NCBI RefSeq assembly: GCF_012958305.1
Contig: NZ_JABBYO010000003.1
Coordinates: 372,001-436,000, forward strand
Length of the DNA stretch: 64,000 bases
Source of the DNA: Tautonia rosea
GTDB taxonomy: Bacteria > Planctomycetota > Planctomycetia > Isosphaerales > Isosphaeraceae
Direction: 5' to 3'
In this document: positions 54,103 to 63,736 of the stretch, piece by piece
Layout of the letters: each line of letters begins with the position of its first letter
Position numbering within the stretch: the first letter of the stretch is position 1
Translations under genes and position numbers: made by a program
The notes under the pieces: generated by a model
Told to the model about the DNA's origin: nothing
The model's database searches: none
Seen by the model: only the letters and a program-made list of their open reading frames with translations

Positions 54103-55977
54103 ATGATGGATTGGACCGATCAGCTCCATTTCGGACCTTTCAAACCCCTTGAGTGGATCGAAGGGAACTTGCCAATCGAAGATCACGGCCTGATCGGCGA
54201 CGGCATGACCGGAGCGCTGGTCGGTCGCGACGGGGCGATCGACTGGCTCTGCGTTCCTCGGTTCGATGCCCCTCCCGTTTTCTGCCGAATCCTCGACACG
54301 CAACGGGGCGGGGCCTTCATCGTCGCCCCCGAAAGCCTCCAAGCGTCTCGACAGTCGTATCTTGACGAGACCGGGATTCTGGCCACCGAAATGCGTTGTC
54401 CGACCGGACTCGTCCGGGTGCTCGACGCCTTGACGTTTCACCGAGGCTCGATCCTCGCTGACGACGCCCAGGCCGCCCGGGGCGAGCTCGTTCGATGCGT
54501 CGAGGTTCTGGAGGGGACCGTTCGCCTCCGGATTTCGATCGCCCCTCGCGAGCAAGCCCACCTCCATCGCGACGGCGAATCGTGGCAGATCTGGCACCCT
54601 GACCGTCCCGAGATCATCTTGCACCTCCGGGCCGATCGCCCGCTCGATGGCCCCCACACCGTGTTCGAGCTCAAGGCGGGTGACCGAATCAACCTGACCC
54701 TTCGATGGAATGGGGTTGAGAAGGATGACCGATCCACCCCCCCGTTACAGGCCATCGACGACACAATTAAAGCCTGGAAACGCTGGCTAGGATGCCTGAC
54801 CTACACCGGTCCTCAAGCATCGCTGGTCCGACGATCGGCAATCACCTTGAAGCTCATGGACAATGTCGAGAACGGCGCCATTGTGGCCGCCCCCACCTCT
54901 TCGCTTCCCGAGCAAATCGGCGGCGTCCGCAACTGGGACTACCGCTACGCCTGGATTCGTGATGCCGCGTTCTCCGTTTACGCGCTCCGACGGATCGGCG
55001 TCACACAAGAGGCACGAAGCTTCCTCGCCTGGGTACTCGAGATCATTGACCGGGACGGGGGTCGGCCCCGAGTGCTCTACACAATCGACGGCCGACAACC
55101 TGAGTCGGAGTGGGAAGATCCGTCCTTGACCGGCTATCGAGGCTCCGCACCGGTCCGATGGGGCAATGACGCTGCCAATCAACGTCAGCACGACGTCTTC
55201 GGTGAGATCATCGACTGTGCCTTTCAGTGGGTCCGCCTCGAAGGACAGATTAGTGAAGGGCTCTGGAGTCGCCTTCTCCCCTTGATCGAGTCGGCACGCA
55301 CCGAGTGGAACGAGCCGGATCATGGCATCTGGGAAATCCGCTCGTCAGGTCGACCCTTTACTTACTCGGCTGCGCTCTGTCAGGTTGCACTCGATCGCGG
55401 TGCCTGGATTGCGGAGCGACTCAACCTCCCCGGCGACATCGACGGTTGGCGCACGGATGCCGCCCATCTTCGCCAGACCATCCTCGAAGAGGCATGGGAC
55501 CCCGAGCAAAACGCCCTGACCGAACACATCGGCGGCAAGCAGCGCAGTGGACTCGATTCCAGTGCCCTGACGCTTCCCTTGCGTCGGGTTCTCCGCGCTG
55601 ATCATCCTCGGATGGTCGCCACCACCGAAGCGATTCGGCGTACCCTTGATGCCGGAAACGGACTCCTGTTCCGCTACCATCCCGAGCGATCACCCGATGG
55701 TTTGCCTGGCGAGGAGGGGGCATTCCTCCTCTGCAGCTTCTGGCTCGTCGATAACCTGACTCTCCAGGGACGAATCGACGAGGCTCTCGACCTTTACAAT
55801 TCGCTGTGTGCTCGCGCCAACTCCGTCGGTCTGCTTTCCGAGCAAATCGACCCCTCCAGCGGCCGGTTCCTCGGCAATTTTCCCCAGGCGTTCAGCCACG
55901 TCGGGGTGATTACCTCCGGAGTCACGCTTTCCCGAGCGATCCAAGCCGAAAGCCGCAATCTTGGCCAGGGGACCTGA
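54103..55977 (+). CDS. Glycoside hydrolase family 15 protein (glucoamylase/trehalase-like)
   Basis: About 624 residues from an ATG at 54103 (another ATG follows at once), just before LPIEDHGLIGDGMTGALVGRDGAIDWLCVPRFDAPPVFCRIL, the typical N-terminus of bacterial GH15. The frame extends upstream but overlaps the kinase gene. The (alpha/alpha)6 barrel shows NWDYRYAWIRDAAFSVYALRRIG, and later SYRGSAPVRWGNDAANQRQHDVFGEI and SEQIDPSSGRFLGNFPQAFSHVG, where the catalytic Glu pair is expected. No leader is seen, so it is probably cytoplasmic and acts on alpha-glucans, such as trehalose or glycogen-derived oligosaccharides. Confidence 0.88.
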   Translation: MMDWTDQLHFGPFKPLEWIEGNLPIEDHGLIGDGMTGALVGRDGAIDWLCVPRFDAPPVFCRILDTQRGGAFIVAPESLQASRQSYLDETGILATEMRCPTGLVRVLDALTFHRGSILADDAQAARGELVRCVEVLEGTVRLRISIAPREQAHLHRDGESWQIWHPDRPEIILHLRADRPLDGPHTVFELKAGDRINLTLRWNGVEKDDRSTPPLQAIDDTIKAWKRWLGCLTYTGPQASLVRRSAITLKLMDNVENGAIVAAPTSSLPEQIGGVRNWDYRYAWIRDAAFSVYALRRIGVTQEARSFLAWVLEIIDRDGGRPRVLYTIDGRQPESEWEDPSLTGYRGSAPVRWGNDAANQRQHDVFGEIIDCAFQWVRLEGQISEGLWSRLLPLIESARTEWNEPDHGIWEIRSSGRPFTYSAALCQVALDRGAWIAERLNLPGDIDGWRTDAAHLRQTILEEAWDPEQNALTEHIGGKQRSGLDSSALTLPLRRVLRADHPRMVATTEAIRRTLDAGNGLLFRYHPERSPDGLPGEEGAFLLCSFWLVDNLTLQGRIDEALDLYNSLCARANSVGLLSEQIDPSSGRFLGNFPQAFSHVGVITSGVTLSRAIQAESRNLGQGT

Positions 55978-56182
55978 TACCGTACCGGTCCCGACCGCTC
56001 GCAACACTCCGGGTCGGTCCGCTTGCCTTGCCGAGCCTCGATCGGCCGATTCTAATGAGAGAGTACGCATCGTCACGCCACCTCGCATCGGTCCGGGCAA
56101 GGCCCGTTCTGATCAAAGGTGTTTCGACGACAGGCAATTCCCGCCTGATCCCCCGCTCTCCGTTGCCGATGAGGTCCGCCCG

Positions 56183-57490
56183 ATGGAGTTCCCGCCGATC
56201 GCCCAGGTCCGCCAGTCCGTTCCTCAGCCCCGGGTCGATGACATTCCTGGCACCGTCCGCCGCCTGATCCGCGAAAGCCGGATCACCGATCGTGTGCCGG
56301 CCGGTGGGCGTGTGGCGGTTGGGGTCGGAAGCCGAGGGATCAACACCATCTTCGTCATTGCCAAGGCGGCGATCGACGAACTCAAGGCGATGGGCTTCCA
56401 CCCCTTTATTGTCGCCGCAATGGGCAGTCACGGTGGCAACACCTCCGAAGGGCAGCGCGAGCTATTGGCCGAGTACGGCATCACCCCCGATCGCCTTGGC
56501 GTCGAGGTGAAGACCGACATGGAAACGACCGTCATCGGCACCAGCCCGATCGGCCTTCCCATCCACTTCGACAATAACGCCCTGGCTGCCGACGGCATCG
56601 TTCTGCTCAACCGCGTCAAACCACACACCGACTTCACCAGCGAGTTCGAGTCGGGCATCCTCAAGATGATGGTCATCGGCCTCGGCAAGCGCGAAGGGGC
56701 CAGCCAGATTCACAAGCTTGGCCTCACCGGCATGCGGGAGGTGCTCCCGGCCGTGGGCAAGTTCCTGATCAAGAACACCCCCTTCGCGCTTGGCCTTGCC
56801 ATCCTCGAAAACGCAAAGGACGAACCGGCTGAGATCGTCCCTGTCGATCCCGACACGATCCTCGACATCGAGCCTCAACTCTTGCAGCGAGCCCGAGCTT
56901 TGATGGGGCGATTGCCCTTCGATCAGATCGACGTGCTCGTCGTCGGAGAGATCGGTAAGAATTACTCCGGAGCCGGCATGGACCCCAACGTCATCGGCCG
57001 ACTGATGGTCGAGACGATGCCCGACTTCGACCGCCCAAAGGTCACTCGCCTGGCCGTCCTCGATGTTTCCGAGGAAAGCCACGGCAATATCGTCGGCGTC
57101 GGCTTCGCCGACCTGGCCACCGAGCGGATCGTTGAGAAGATGGACCCCGAACCGTTTCGGATCAACGTCCTCACCTCCTGCTTCCTCGAACGTGCCCGGA
57201 TTCCGATCACCTTGCCGACCGATCAGGAGGTCCTCCGAGTCTGCCTGGAAACCTGCTGGCGGATCTCCCCCGACGAGGCCCGGGTCGTCTTCATCCCCAA
57301 CACCCTTGAGGTCGATCACCTCTGGGTGACTCCCGCCCTCAAGGCCGATGTCGAGGCTCACCCCCACCTCAGCTTCGAAACCGACTTCCAGTCGATCCCG
57401 CTCGACGAGGCCGGAACCCTTGATCAGGAATCCCTCTTTCCCCACAGCGTCCGAGGCCGTCGCGCTTCCGGCGCATACGTCTCCGCCTGA
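56183..57490 (+). CDS. LarA/DUF2088-type lactate racemase domain protein
   Basis: 435 residues from the ATG at 56183, with GAGG nine bases upstream. The lactate racemase N-domain pattern is seen as VAVGVGSRGINTIFVIAKAAIDELKAMGFHPFIVAAMGSHGG, DNNALAADGIVLLNRVKPHTDF, and GKREGASQIHKLG. The nickel-pincer Lys and His of LarA are not clearly placed, so racemase activity is unsure, and no larB, larC or larE genes are adjacent. Genes of this subfamily are common in planctomycetes and Firmicutes with unknown function. It follows GH15 in the same direction. Confidence 0.8.
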   Translation: MEFPPIAQVRQSVPQPRVDDIPGTVRRLIRESRITDRVPAGGRVAVGVGSRGINTIFVIAKAAIDELKAMGFHPFIVAAMGSHGGNTSEGQRELLAEYGITPDRLGVEVKTDMETTVIGTSPIGLPIHFDNNALAADGIVLLNRVKPHTDFTSEFESGILKMMVIGLGKREGASQIHKLGLTGMREVLPAVGKFLIKNTPFALGLAILENAKDEPAEIVPVDPDTILDIEPQLLQRARALMGRLPFDQIDVLVVGEIGKNYSGAGMDPNVIGRLMVETMPDFDRPKVTRLAVLDVSEESHGNIVGVGFADLATERIVEKMDPEPFRINVLTSCFLERARIPITLPTDQEVLRVCLETCWRISPDEARVVFIPNTLEVDHLWVTPALKADVEAHPHLSFETDFQSIPLDEAGTLDQESLFPHSVRGRRASGAYVSA

Positions 57491-57573
57491 CCGAGAGCGG
57501 GGCACCAAGGAGCCGCTTGGTGTCCCTCCCTTGCGATCGCCGGGATCAACCTTCGAACGATTTGTAGCTCTGG

Positions 57574-58692
57574 TCAGTCCTTGACTTCCGACTCGATTCT
57601 CTGGATGGGTTTGGTCGGGTCGAACCCTTCCAGCGGGGCATCCTCGGGGTTGAGATCAAACCGGAGCCGGCCGAAGGCCGGCGGGCCTGGAGCGCGTCGA
57701 ACGGGCATCGGGGCGACAATCCGATCAGGCACGGTCTCTCCCTTCGCCAGGCTCATCGCGTTCCGATAGGCAAGAATGCCGAGCACCCGATCGTCCGCGA
57801 AGGCCGCCGCCGAGGCGAACGATCCCTGCACGATGTCGAAGCTCTGCGGGTCCACCAGGAACCCCGCCACCGACACTCCCGTTCCCTTGGGCAGTTCACT
57901 CCGCTCGATCGTCGAGCCGAGAAAACTTGTATCGTCTCCCGTCAGAACCATGGCCAGTTCCGGTCGTTCCTTCAACGTCTCCAGCACCATGTTCCCGACG
58001 TCATACTGACCTCCCGAAACAGCTTGGGGGCCGGCTCCGATCGTCTCGATCCCTGCCTCGGACAGTGCGTCAAACAGAGCCTGAGCGCGGCGATCTGCCT
58101 CGGGAAAATCCTCCGTGTACACAACCAGGGCAGGACCTTCGGACGATTTGCCCAGGGCGGTCGCGTCGGTTGCCGCAGCCTCGACCAACGTCTCAGCGGC
58201 GATCCCATAATCGCCCCGGACGATGACCGGCACCGGATCACCGTCGGCGGTCACTTGGTCGAGAATCGTTACGACCTGGATTCCGCGACTCCTGGCCTCG
58301 GCAATCGCGGGACCAAGGGTCTCGGCATCATCGACCACGACGACCATTGCCGATGTGCCCTCCTGGCTCACTCGGCGGACGAACTCCGCCATCGATTCTC
58401 CGTCACCAGCGGTCCGAACCGTGAAAATTCCATTCTGCTTTGAGGCGTCAAGCTGTGCCGCCTCTTTCCAGATCAACGGCTGCGTCTTCGGCTGGTTCGG
58501 CAGCAAAAACGTGATCCGAGGCGACCCGGTCCCCGATTTCGGGATGGCTGGCAGATCCGCCGGCCCCGAAAGACCGCCTTTCTCCCTCGTTGCAGGAGGG
58601 TTGCGTTCGTCTTGCGTCTCTCCACAACCCGCGACTAGAACAACCGGCAAGAGGGCTACCCAAACCCACATCGCCGCGGCGGACCGGCTCAT
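57574..58692 (-). CDS. Periplasmic binding-protein-like lipoprotein (Peripla_BP_4 type)
   Basis: 372 residues from the ATG at 58692. The leader ends in a lipobox, LVAGC, and the rest follows the type I periplasmic binding fold: ITFLLPNQPKTQPLIWKEAA, MVVVVDDAETLGPAIAEARSRGIQVVTILD, ALVVYTEDFPEADRRAQALFDALSEAGI and AMVLTGDDTSFLG. This is the pattern of sugar-binding/LacI-like proteins. No ABC permease genes lie next to it, so it is either a solitary receptor or has lost its transport partners. It converges with the LarA-like gene, with an 83-base gap. Confidence 0.8.
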   Translation of the reverse strand: MSRSAAAMWVWVALLPVVLVAGCGETQDERNPPATREKGGLSGPADLPAIPKSGTGSPRITFLLPNQPKTQPLIWKEAAQLDASKQNGIFTVRTAGDGESMAEFVRRVSQEGTSAMVVVVDDAETLGPAIAEARSRGIQVVTILDQVTADGDPVPVIVRGDYGIAAETLVEAAATDATALGKSSEGPALVVYTEDFPEADRRAQALFDALSEAGIETIGAGPQAVSGGQYDVGNMVLETLKERPELAMVLTGDDTSFLGSTIERSELPKGTGVSVAGFLVDPQSFDIVQGSFASAAAFADDRVLGILAYRNAMSLAKGETVPDRIVAPMPVRRAPGPPAFGRLRFDLNPEDAPLEGFDPTKPIQRIESEVKD

Positions 58693-59177
58693 CACGGAAT
58701 CAATCCTCCGACCGGGAACCTTCACCGTTCGTTCCTTTGCCCTTGGAATCGAGCCTCGAGGGGGGCCTGACCGGATCTCCTTCGATCTGTCCTCGCCGTT
58801 CTCGGTGCCGATCCTACAGGCGTATTCTACGCAATCTCCCTCCCGATGCCACTGCCACCGGCTACTCCTCCTGGCGCTGATTTGTGTGACTGCCCCCGTC
58901 TCTTTTCTCGATACTCTTGTCGTGGACTTTTCCTTCTGTTCCGCTTCCTTCGAGCCGGTTCTCCCTCGATGCGCACCTCACTTCCTCCTCAACGCTTCCA
59001 TCCCCGACGCCTCCTGCATCGAACCGAACCACGAAGGCTCCTCCGCGCGAAACGAACCCATTTCGGGGGCGCTCCAAGACGGAACGAACCCATTTCAATC
59101 TGCGCAACCGCAATCTCGGAAAGCAATTTCGATCAATTACAGTCAGCGCTCCGGAGCGTTCCAGAACCCGTTCCGGA
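58693..59177. other. Gene-free stretch with repeated AACGAACCCATTTC
   Basis: AACGAACCCATTTC occurs at 59051-59064 and 59083-59096, period 32 bases. Frames across it read NEPIS/ERTHF/TNPF-like peptides, which I recall from spurious predictions in other planctomycete genomes. No gene is supported. CGCTCCGGAGCG is a short palindrome near 59149-59160, behind the Nudix gene stop. Confidence 0.45.
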
Positions 59178-60107
59178 TCAGACCAGATTCAGTAGCCGGG
59201 CGATCAACGCCACGCTGATCCAGAGCACCTGCGTCACGGCAAGAGTCGCCAGCGCTCGAATCAGTGATCGCCGTCCGAGCCGAGCCATCGACCGGGTCAG
59301 AACCGTCTTCGGCATCGGGTCCACGAAGCGAACCACGAGCACATACGCAGGAACAAGCAGCAAGACGGGAAGGATCAGCAGGGTCCCCGTTTCACCAAGG
59401 GTCCGCATCAACCCAAACGCCAGCGCGAAGACCGCGACGATCCCCATCACGGTCCGGAGACCGAGTTGTCGGTCCTTCGCCTGGTACACCTCGGGCTGCT
59501 GCAAGGGGGTGCCTGGCAGCTCCGAGACGAGCCACCAGAGCAACCCCTGGATGGCCAACGCATGGCCGATCTTCCCGTTGCGGATCAGGGCGGGAACCTC
59601 TCTCGACGGAACGAGGTGCAGGCGCAACTCCTCTCCCTCGTCACAGTTCGGTTCGGCGACTTTCCGAGCGTTCCGAATCAGGATGGTCGTGATTCGCGAG
59701 GTCAACAGCGACGGGCACGCCCAGACGGTCCCCAGCACGATCGGCGGATCCCCTGCGTATCCGGTTTCCTCCAGAAGTTCCCGAGCCCCGGCCTGGATGG
59801 GGTCCTCGCCGGGGTCGAGCAGCCCGCCGGGAGGCTCCAGGCTCTCCGTCGCCGATCCGGCCCGGAACTGCTCGACCAGGATCAAGCGATTCTCCGGAGT
59901 CAACGCAATCACATTGACCGCATCGGCCAGGTGAACCACGTAGAAGTCATGAGCGATTCCCGAGCGGCGCGATCGGTACCGTTCCCGACGCAGTGTTATC
60001 AGCCAGTTCGATTCGAGGGTCGAGTCCCCCTCCGGCTCCCGGCTCCACGACGCCTGGGCCTGGGCTCGATCTCGCTGCGGCGGCTGGGGTTCGGTCGATG
60101 CGCTCAT
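59178..60107 (-). CDS. Nudix hydrolase fused to a membrane domain
   Basis: 309 residues. The Nudix box is at 95-117: GGLLDPGEDPIQAGARELLEETGY with the conserved Glu pair at 113-114 and the Arg-Glu. The surrounding domain reads like ADP-ribose pyrophosphatase (VNVIALTPENRLILVEQFR, ESLEPPGG). From about residue 213, three hydrophobic segments follow (TVMGIVAVFALAFGLM, LLILPVLLLVPAYVLVV and ALATLAVTQVLWISVALIARLL), so the hydrolase is tethered to the membrane. Cleavage of nucleoside diphosphate linked compounds is family knowledge; the true substrate is not known. It starts 60 bases from the stop of the HAD phosphatase gene. Confidence 0.83.
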   Translation of the reverse strand: MSASTEPQPPQRDRAQAQASWSREPEGDSTLESNWLITLRRERYRSRRSGIAHDFYVVHLADAVNVIALTPENRLILVEQFRAGSATESLEPPGGLLDPGEDPIQAGARELLEETGYAGDPPIVLGTVWACPSLLTSRITTILIRNARKVAEPNCDEGEELRLHLVPSREVPALIRNGKIGHALAIQGLLWWLVSELPGTPLQQPEVYQAKDRQLGLRTVMGIVAVFALAFGLMRTLGETGTLLILPVLLLVPAYVLVVRFVDPMPKTVLTRSMARLGRRSLIRALATLAVTQVLWISVALIARLLNLV

Positions 60108-60167
60108 GGGTGGGCCTCGTCGCTAGGGTCGTCGTACGATAGCCGATCCCTGACCCATTCGGGAGCC

Positions 60168-61010
60168 TCAACCAAGCAGGACCTCCTCGATCACACTCGC
60201 CACACCGTCGGCTTCAAACGTCGGCGCCACAAGATCGGCGGCCTGCCGAACTGCTTCGGGGGCCTGACCCATCGCCACACCGAGCCCGGCCCCTTCGATC
60301 ATCGGCAGGTCGTTCACGTCATCGCCGACCGCCACGATCTCCGACGGGTCGATTCCCCAACGGTCGGCCAGGTGCAGGACAGCCGACCACTTGCTCGCCT
60401 CCGTGTTCAACACCTCGCACATCGTTCCCGAATAGGCCGATGTATGCAGCACGAAGGTCCTCAGGATCGCGGGCGCCGCTTCGATCAGGGCCGCCTCGAC
60501 CTCCAGCATGGCCTCCCGCTCCCCCACGGCAAACAGGTGGAAGTGATCCCCTTGATCGGGCCGGGTCATCCAGTCCGGATCGACCAGAGCGTACGGTCCG
60601 TTTCGCTCGACGTACTCATCGAACAGGACCCGTCCGGTCGGACGGGCGGGGATGAGGAAGTCCGGAGGCGTTTCCTCGTGATCGACGATCGAGACGGCCG
60701 GCTCTCCCAGGCGTCGCAAGACCTCCAGCACGGCTCGGGTCAGCTCCAATCCCAGGTCAGCCCGCCAGAGGGTCGCGTGGCTGCGCGTTTCCTTGACCAG
60801 GGCCCCCGAGTTACACACAACCGGCGCATCAAGGCCCAGTTGTCGAGCGATCGGCAAGGCTCTTCGATAGCGTCTGCCGGTGCAAAGGACCGGTTGAATT
60901 CCCGCCGCCGCCGCCCGAGCCACCGCTGCTGCCGTCCGGGGCCGCAAGACGCCATCCTTGCCAATCAGGGTGCCGTCCACATCGAGCGCCAGCAGCTTGT
61001 ACGAGGGCAT
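60168..61010 (-). CDS. HAD superfamily Cof-type phosphatase
   Basis: 280 residues from the ATG at 61010 (MPSYKLLALDVDGTLIG); the earlier frame is unlike the family. The catalytic DVDGTL with Asp10 and Asp12 is motif I, and GDDVNDLPMIEGAGLGVAM is motif IV. The cap domain (RPDQGDHFHLFAVGEREAM etc.) is of the Cof/IIB type. Sugar phosphates or nucleotides are typical substrates; the real one is unknown. It is the first gene before the Nudix-membrane gene on the same strand. Confidence 0.85.
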   Translation of the reverse strand: MPSYKLLALDVDGTLIGKDGVLRPRTAAAVARAAAAGIQPVLCTGRRYRRALPIARQLGLDAPVVCNSGALVKETRSHATLWRADLGLELTRAVLEVLRRLGEPAVSIVDHEETPPDFLIPARPTGRVLFDEYVERNGPYALVDPDWMTRPDQGDHFHLFAVGEREAMLEVEAALIEAAPAILRTFVLHTSAYSGTMCEVLNTEASKWSAVLHLADRWGIDPSEIVAVGDDVNDLPMIEGAGLGVAMGQAPEAVRQAADLVAPTFEADGVASVIEEVLLG

Positions 61011-61190
61011 GGTCCGACTCTTCGGGACGATGGGGAGAAGCGACTTCGGCCGGTTGAGCGATGCAACCATCGTAGGCCGACGGTCCCTTACCGGCAATCA
61101 CAGCACCCTGCTTCTCCCTCTCCGTTCCAGTTCGAGCGTATGATAGGTCCCAACGAGCGACTCTCCCGACCCTTCTCGGAGCCTCCGACG

Positions 61191-62072
61191 ATGACCCTCG
61201 CGAGCCTCTTCACGATCCCCGTCGCCGCCGCGCTGCTACTCATCGCCCCATCGGGAGCCGAAACTCCGCCACCGGCCGACCTGTTCGATCGCGGGAATCT
61301 CGTCGCCTGGTGCATCGTTCCGTTCGACGCCTCCCAGCGAGGCCCCAAGGAGCGGGCCGCGATGCTCGACCGCCTTGAGCTTCGTCGCCTTGCTTACGAC
61401 TGGCGGGCCGAACACCTCCCGACCTTCGAGGAGGAGTTGAACACCCTCGACCGCCACGGAATCGAGCTGACCGCCCTCTGGTTCCCGACCTCGCTCGACG
61501 ACACCGCCCGGTTCTTCCTCGACACCCTTGCCGAGCACCAGCTCACCCCCCAGCTCTGGGTGACCGGTGGAGGCGAGCCGACCACCTCTCCCGAAGACCA
61601 GGCCGCCCGCCTTGCCGCCGAGGCCGATCGCATTCGCCCCATTGCCGAGGCCGCCGCCGAGATCGGATGCACCGTGGCCCTCTATAATCACGGCGGGTGG
61701 TTCGGCGAGCCCGAAAACCAGGTCGCCATCATCAAGGCCCTCGACCTGCCGAACGTCGGGATCGTGTACAACTTGCATCACGGTCACCCGCACCTCGACC
61801 GCTTTCCCACCTTGCTTGAAACGATGAAACCCCATCTGCTCGCCTTAAACCTCAACGGCATGGACCGCGATGGCGAGGCGAAGGGCCGTAAAATCCTTGT
61901 GATCGGCGAGGGGGAAGAGGATGCCCGGCTGCTCCAGACGATTCGTTCCAGCGGCTGGTCCGGACCGATCGGTATCCTCGACCATGTCCCCGAGGCCGAT
62001 GCCGAGGTCCAGCTTCGGGCCAACCTCGACGGCCTGACGCGCCTGCTCGAATCGATCGACGAGAATCACTGA
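61191..62072 (+). CDS. Secreted TIM-barrel protein (sugar phosphate isomerase/epimerase-like)
   Basis: 293 residues from an ATG with GGAG nine bases upstream (MTLASLFTIPVAAALLLIAPSGA, Sec leader). The fold is seen as FEEELNTLDRHGIELTALWF, EAAAEIGCTVALYNHGGWFGEPENQVAIIKALDLPNVGIVYNLHHGH and IGILDHVPEADAEVQ; the His/Asn and Asp residues lie where the metal site of sugar isomerase-like TIM barrels is, but a complete ligand set is not clear. A third exported protein of this type in the window. Confidence 0.75.
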   Translation: MTLASLFTIPVAAALLLIAPSGAETPPPADLFDRGNLVAWCIVPFDASQRGPKERAAMLDRLELRRLAYDWRAEHLPTFEEELNTLDRHGIELTALWFPTSLDDTARFFLDTLAEHQLTPQLWVTGGGEPTTSPEDQAARLAAEADRIRPIAEAAAEIGCTVALYNHGGWFGEPENQVAIIKALDLPNVGIVYNLHHGHPHLDRFPTLLETMKPHLLALNLNGMDRDGEAKGRKILVIGEGEEDARLLQTIRSSGWSGPIGILDHVPEADAEVQLRANLDGLTRLLESIDENH

Positions 62073-62214
62073 TCGATGAAGTGGTCCGTGTGATCCCGAA
62101 TCTCCGACGAACCCAGGTGATGAACGCTCGAATTGCCTTTCCTCACGGTCCCGGTCTTGGCGGGAATCCCCCCAACCCCGTATCATGTGTTGGAACTTCA
62201 AACGCGGAGCGAGG

Positions 62215-63663
62215 ATGATTCCCGACCAGATGAAAACCGATCGAACCTTCCATTTTGTCAGCCTTGGCTGTCCGAAGAACACCGTCGATTCCGAGCGGAT
62301 GCTTGGTCTACTGGCACAGGACGGCTACGTACCGGTCGCGGCTCCCGATGGTGCGGACCTGGTGATCGTTAATACTTGCGGATTCATCGACGCCGCCCGC
62401 GCGGAAAGCCTGGCCGTGATCCGCGAAATGCTCGATCGCAAGGCCACCGGACAGGTCCGGGGGGTGGTCGTCGCCGGCTGCCTGGCCGAACGTCAGAAAG
62501 ACCTGCTGCTCGAAGAGGTTCCGGAGGTTGATCAGGTCATCGGCGTGTTCGGTCGAGAAGAAATCGTCAAGGCGGCCGACCGCATCCTCGGCGGGCTCGA
62601 CGAGCAACGCTCAATCTTCAATCCCGCCCCGATCCGGGCGATGGACGATACCGCCCGCTTGCGGATCACCCCCCGCCACCTGGCCTACCTGAAAGTTTCC
62701 GAAGGCTGCAGCCGCTTTTGCACCTTCTGCGCGATTCCGTACATGCGGGGCAAGCATCTGACCAAACCGATCGAGGCCGTCGTGGCCGAGGCGAAGGAGC
62801 TGGCCGCCGACGGTGTTGTCGAGCTGAACCTCGTTGCCCAGGACATGACCTACTACGGTGTCGACCTCTACGGTCGCCCCCGACTGGCCGAGTTGCTCCA
62901 GGAACTGGACCAGGTCGACGGCATCCGCTGGATCCGCATTCTCTACAACTATCCAAATTACTTCACCGATGAGTTGTACGAAGTCCTCGGCTCGTCTGAA
63001 AAGATCATTCCGTACCTGGACATGCCGCTTCAGCATATCAACGACCGCATGCTCAAGATGATGAACCGTCGCCACACGCGGGCCGAGACGGTCGAGATTA
63101 TCCGGCGCCTTCGCGACGTGATGCCGGGACTCGTCTTGCGAACAACCTTCATCGTCGGCTTCCCTGGCGAGACGGACGAAGAGTTCGAAGAACTTCTGGA
63201 CTTCGTCAAGGAGACAAAGTTCGAACGGCTCGGCGTCTTCCCCTATTCGTTCGAACCCGATACCCCGGCCGCCAAGCTTCCCGGCCACCTGCCCGACGAC
63301 ATCAAGGCCCATCGTCGCGATCGGGTGATGGAGGCCCAGCAGGCCATCGCGTTTGACTTCAACGCCTCACTCGTCGGAAAAACGCTTGATGTCTTGATTG
63401 ACGGCCCAGCACCCTCCCATCTCGGGCCGGGGGTCTGGGTGGGGCGATCCTACGCGGACGCTCCCGATGTTGACGGCCTTGTCTTCGTCCGCGACCGGAA
63501 CCTGCGGGCAGGGGACTTGATTCCTTGCGAGATCCTCCTGACCGAAGGATATGATCTGGTCGCCCGGCCGGTGGAGGGAGCTGCCCCGAAGCGCAAGAAC
63601 CGACCTCGGCCGAGGGCGAAAAAACTCCCTCCGGCATCTCCCTTTACCATCTTGCCGGGTTGA
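62215..63663 (+). CDS. rimO: Ribosomal protein S12 methylthiotransferase RimO
   Basis: 482 residues from the ATG at 62215 with GGAG five bases upstream. The N-terminal cluster cysteines are C19, C55 and C89 (SLGCPKN, NTCGF, GCLAER). The radical-SAM C165-C169-C172 is in CSRFCTFC. The TRAM domain closes the protein. RimO methylthiolates Asp88 of ribosomal protein uS12. The acidic-to-basic tail KRKNRPRPRAKK is extra. pgsA starts 73 bases downstream on the same strand. Confidence 0.95.
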   Translation: MIPDQMKTDRTFHFVSLGCPKNTVDSERMLGLLAQDGYVPVAAPDGADLVIVNTCGFIDAARAESLAVIREMLDRKATGQVRGVVVAGCLAERQKDLLLEEVPEVDQVIGVFGREEIVKAADRILGGLDEQRSIFNPAPIRAMDDTARLRITPRHLAYLKVSEGCSRFCTFCAIPYMRGKHLTKPIEAVVAEAKELAADGVVELNLVAQDMTYYGVDLYGRPRLAELLQELDQVDGIRWIRILYNYPNYFTDELYEVLGSSEKIIPYLDMPLQHINDRMLKMMNRRHTRAETVEIIRRLRDVMPGLVLRTTFIVGFPGETDEEFEELLDFVKETKFERLGVFPYSFEPDTPAAKLPGHLPDDIKAHRRDRVMEAQQAIAFDFNASLVGKTLDVLIDGPAPSHLGPGVWVGRSYADAPDVDGLVFVRDRNLRAGDLIPCEILLTEGYDLVARPVEGAAPKRKNRPRPRAKKLPPASPFTILPG

Positions 63664-63736
63664 CCAGCGATCACGGTCCCTCGAAGATCAGTCGCTCATG
63701 CGATGACGTTTCCTTCGATTGCATAGAGGATCCGCG

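Noticed and set aside
58846-59934. Rightward 362-codon ORF
   Set aside because: Arg/Thr/Ser-rich, antisense to the Nudix gene; only the repeat segment is of interest.
59466-61190. Long rightward frame ahead of the secreted TIM-barrel gene
   Set aside because: It runs antisense through the Nudix and HAD genes, has no family signature, and the real start with SD is at 61191.
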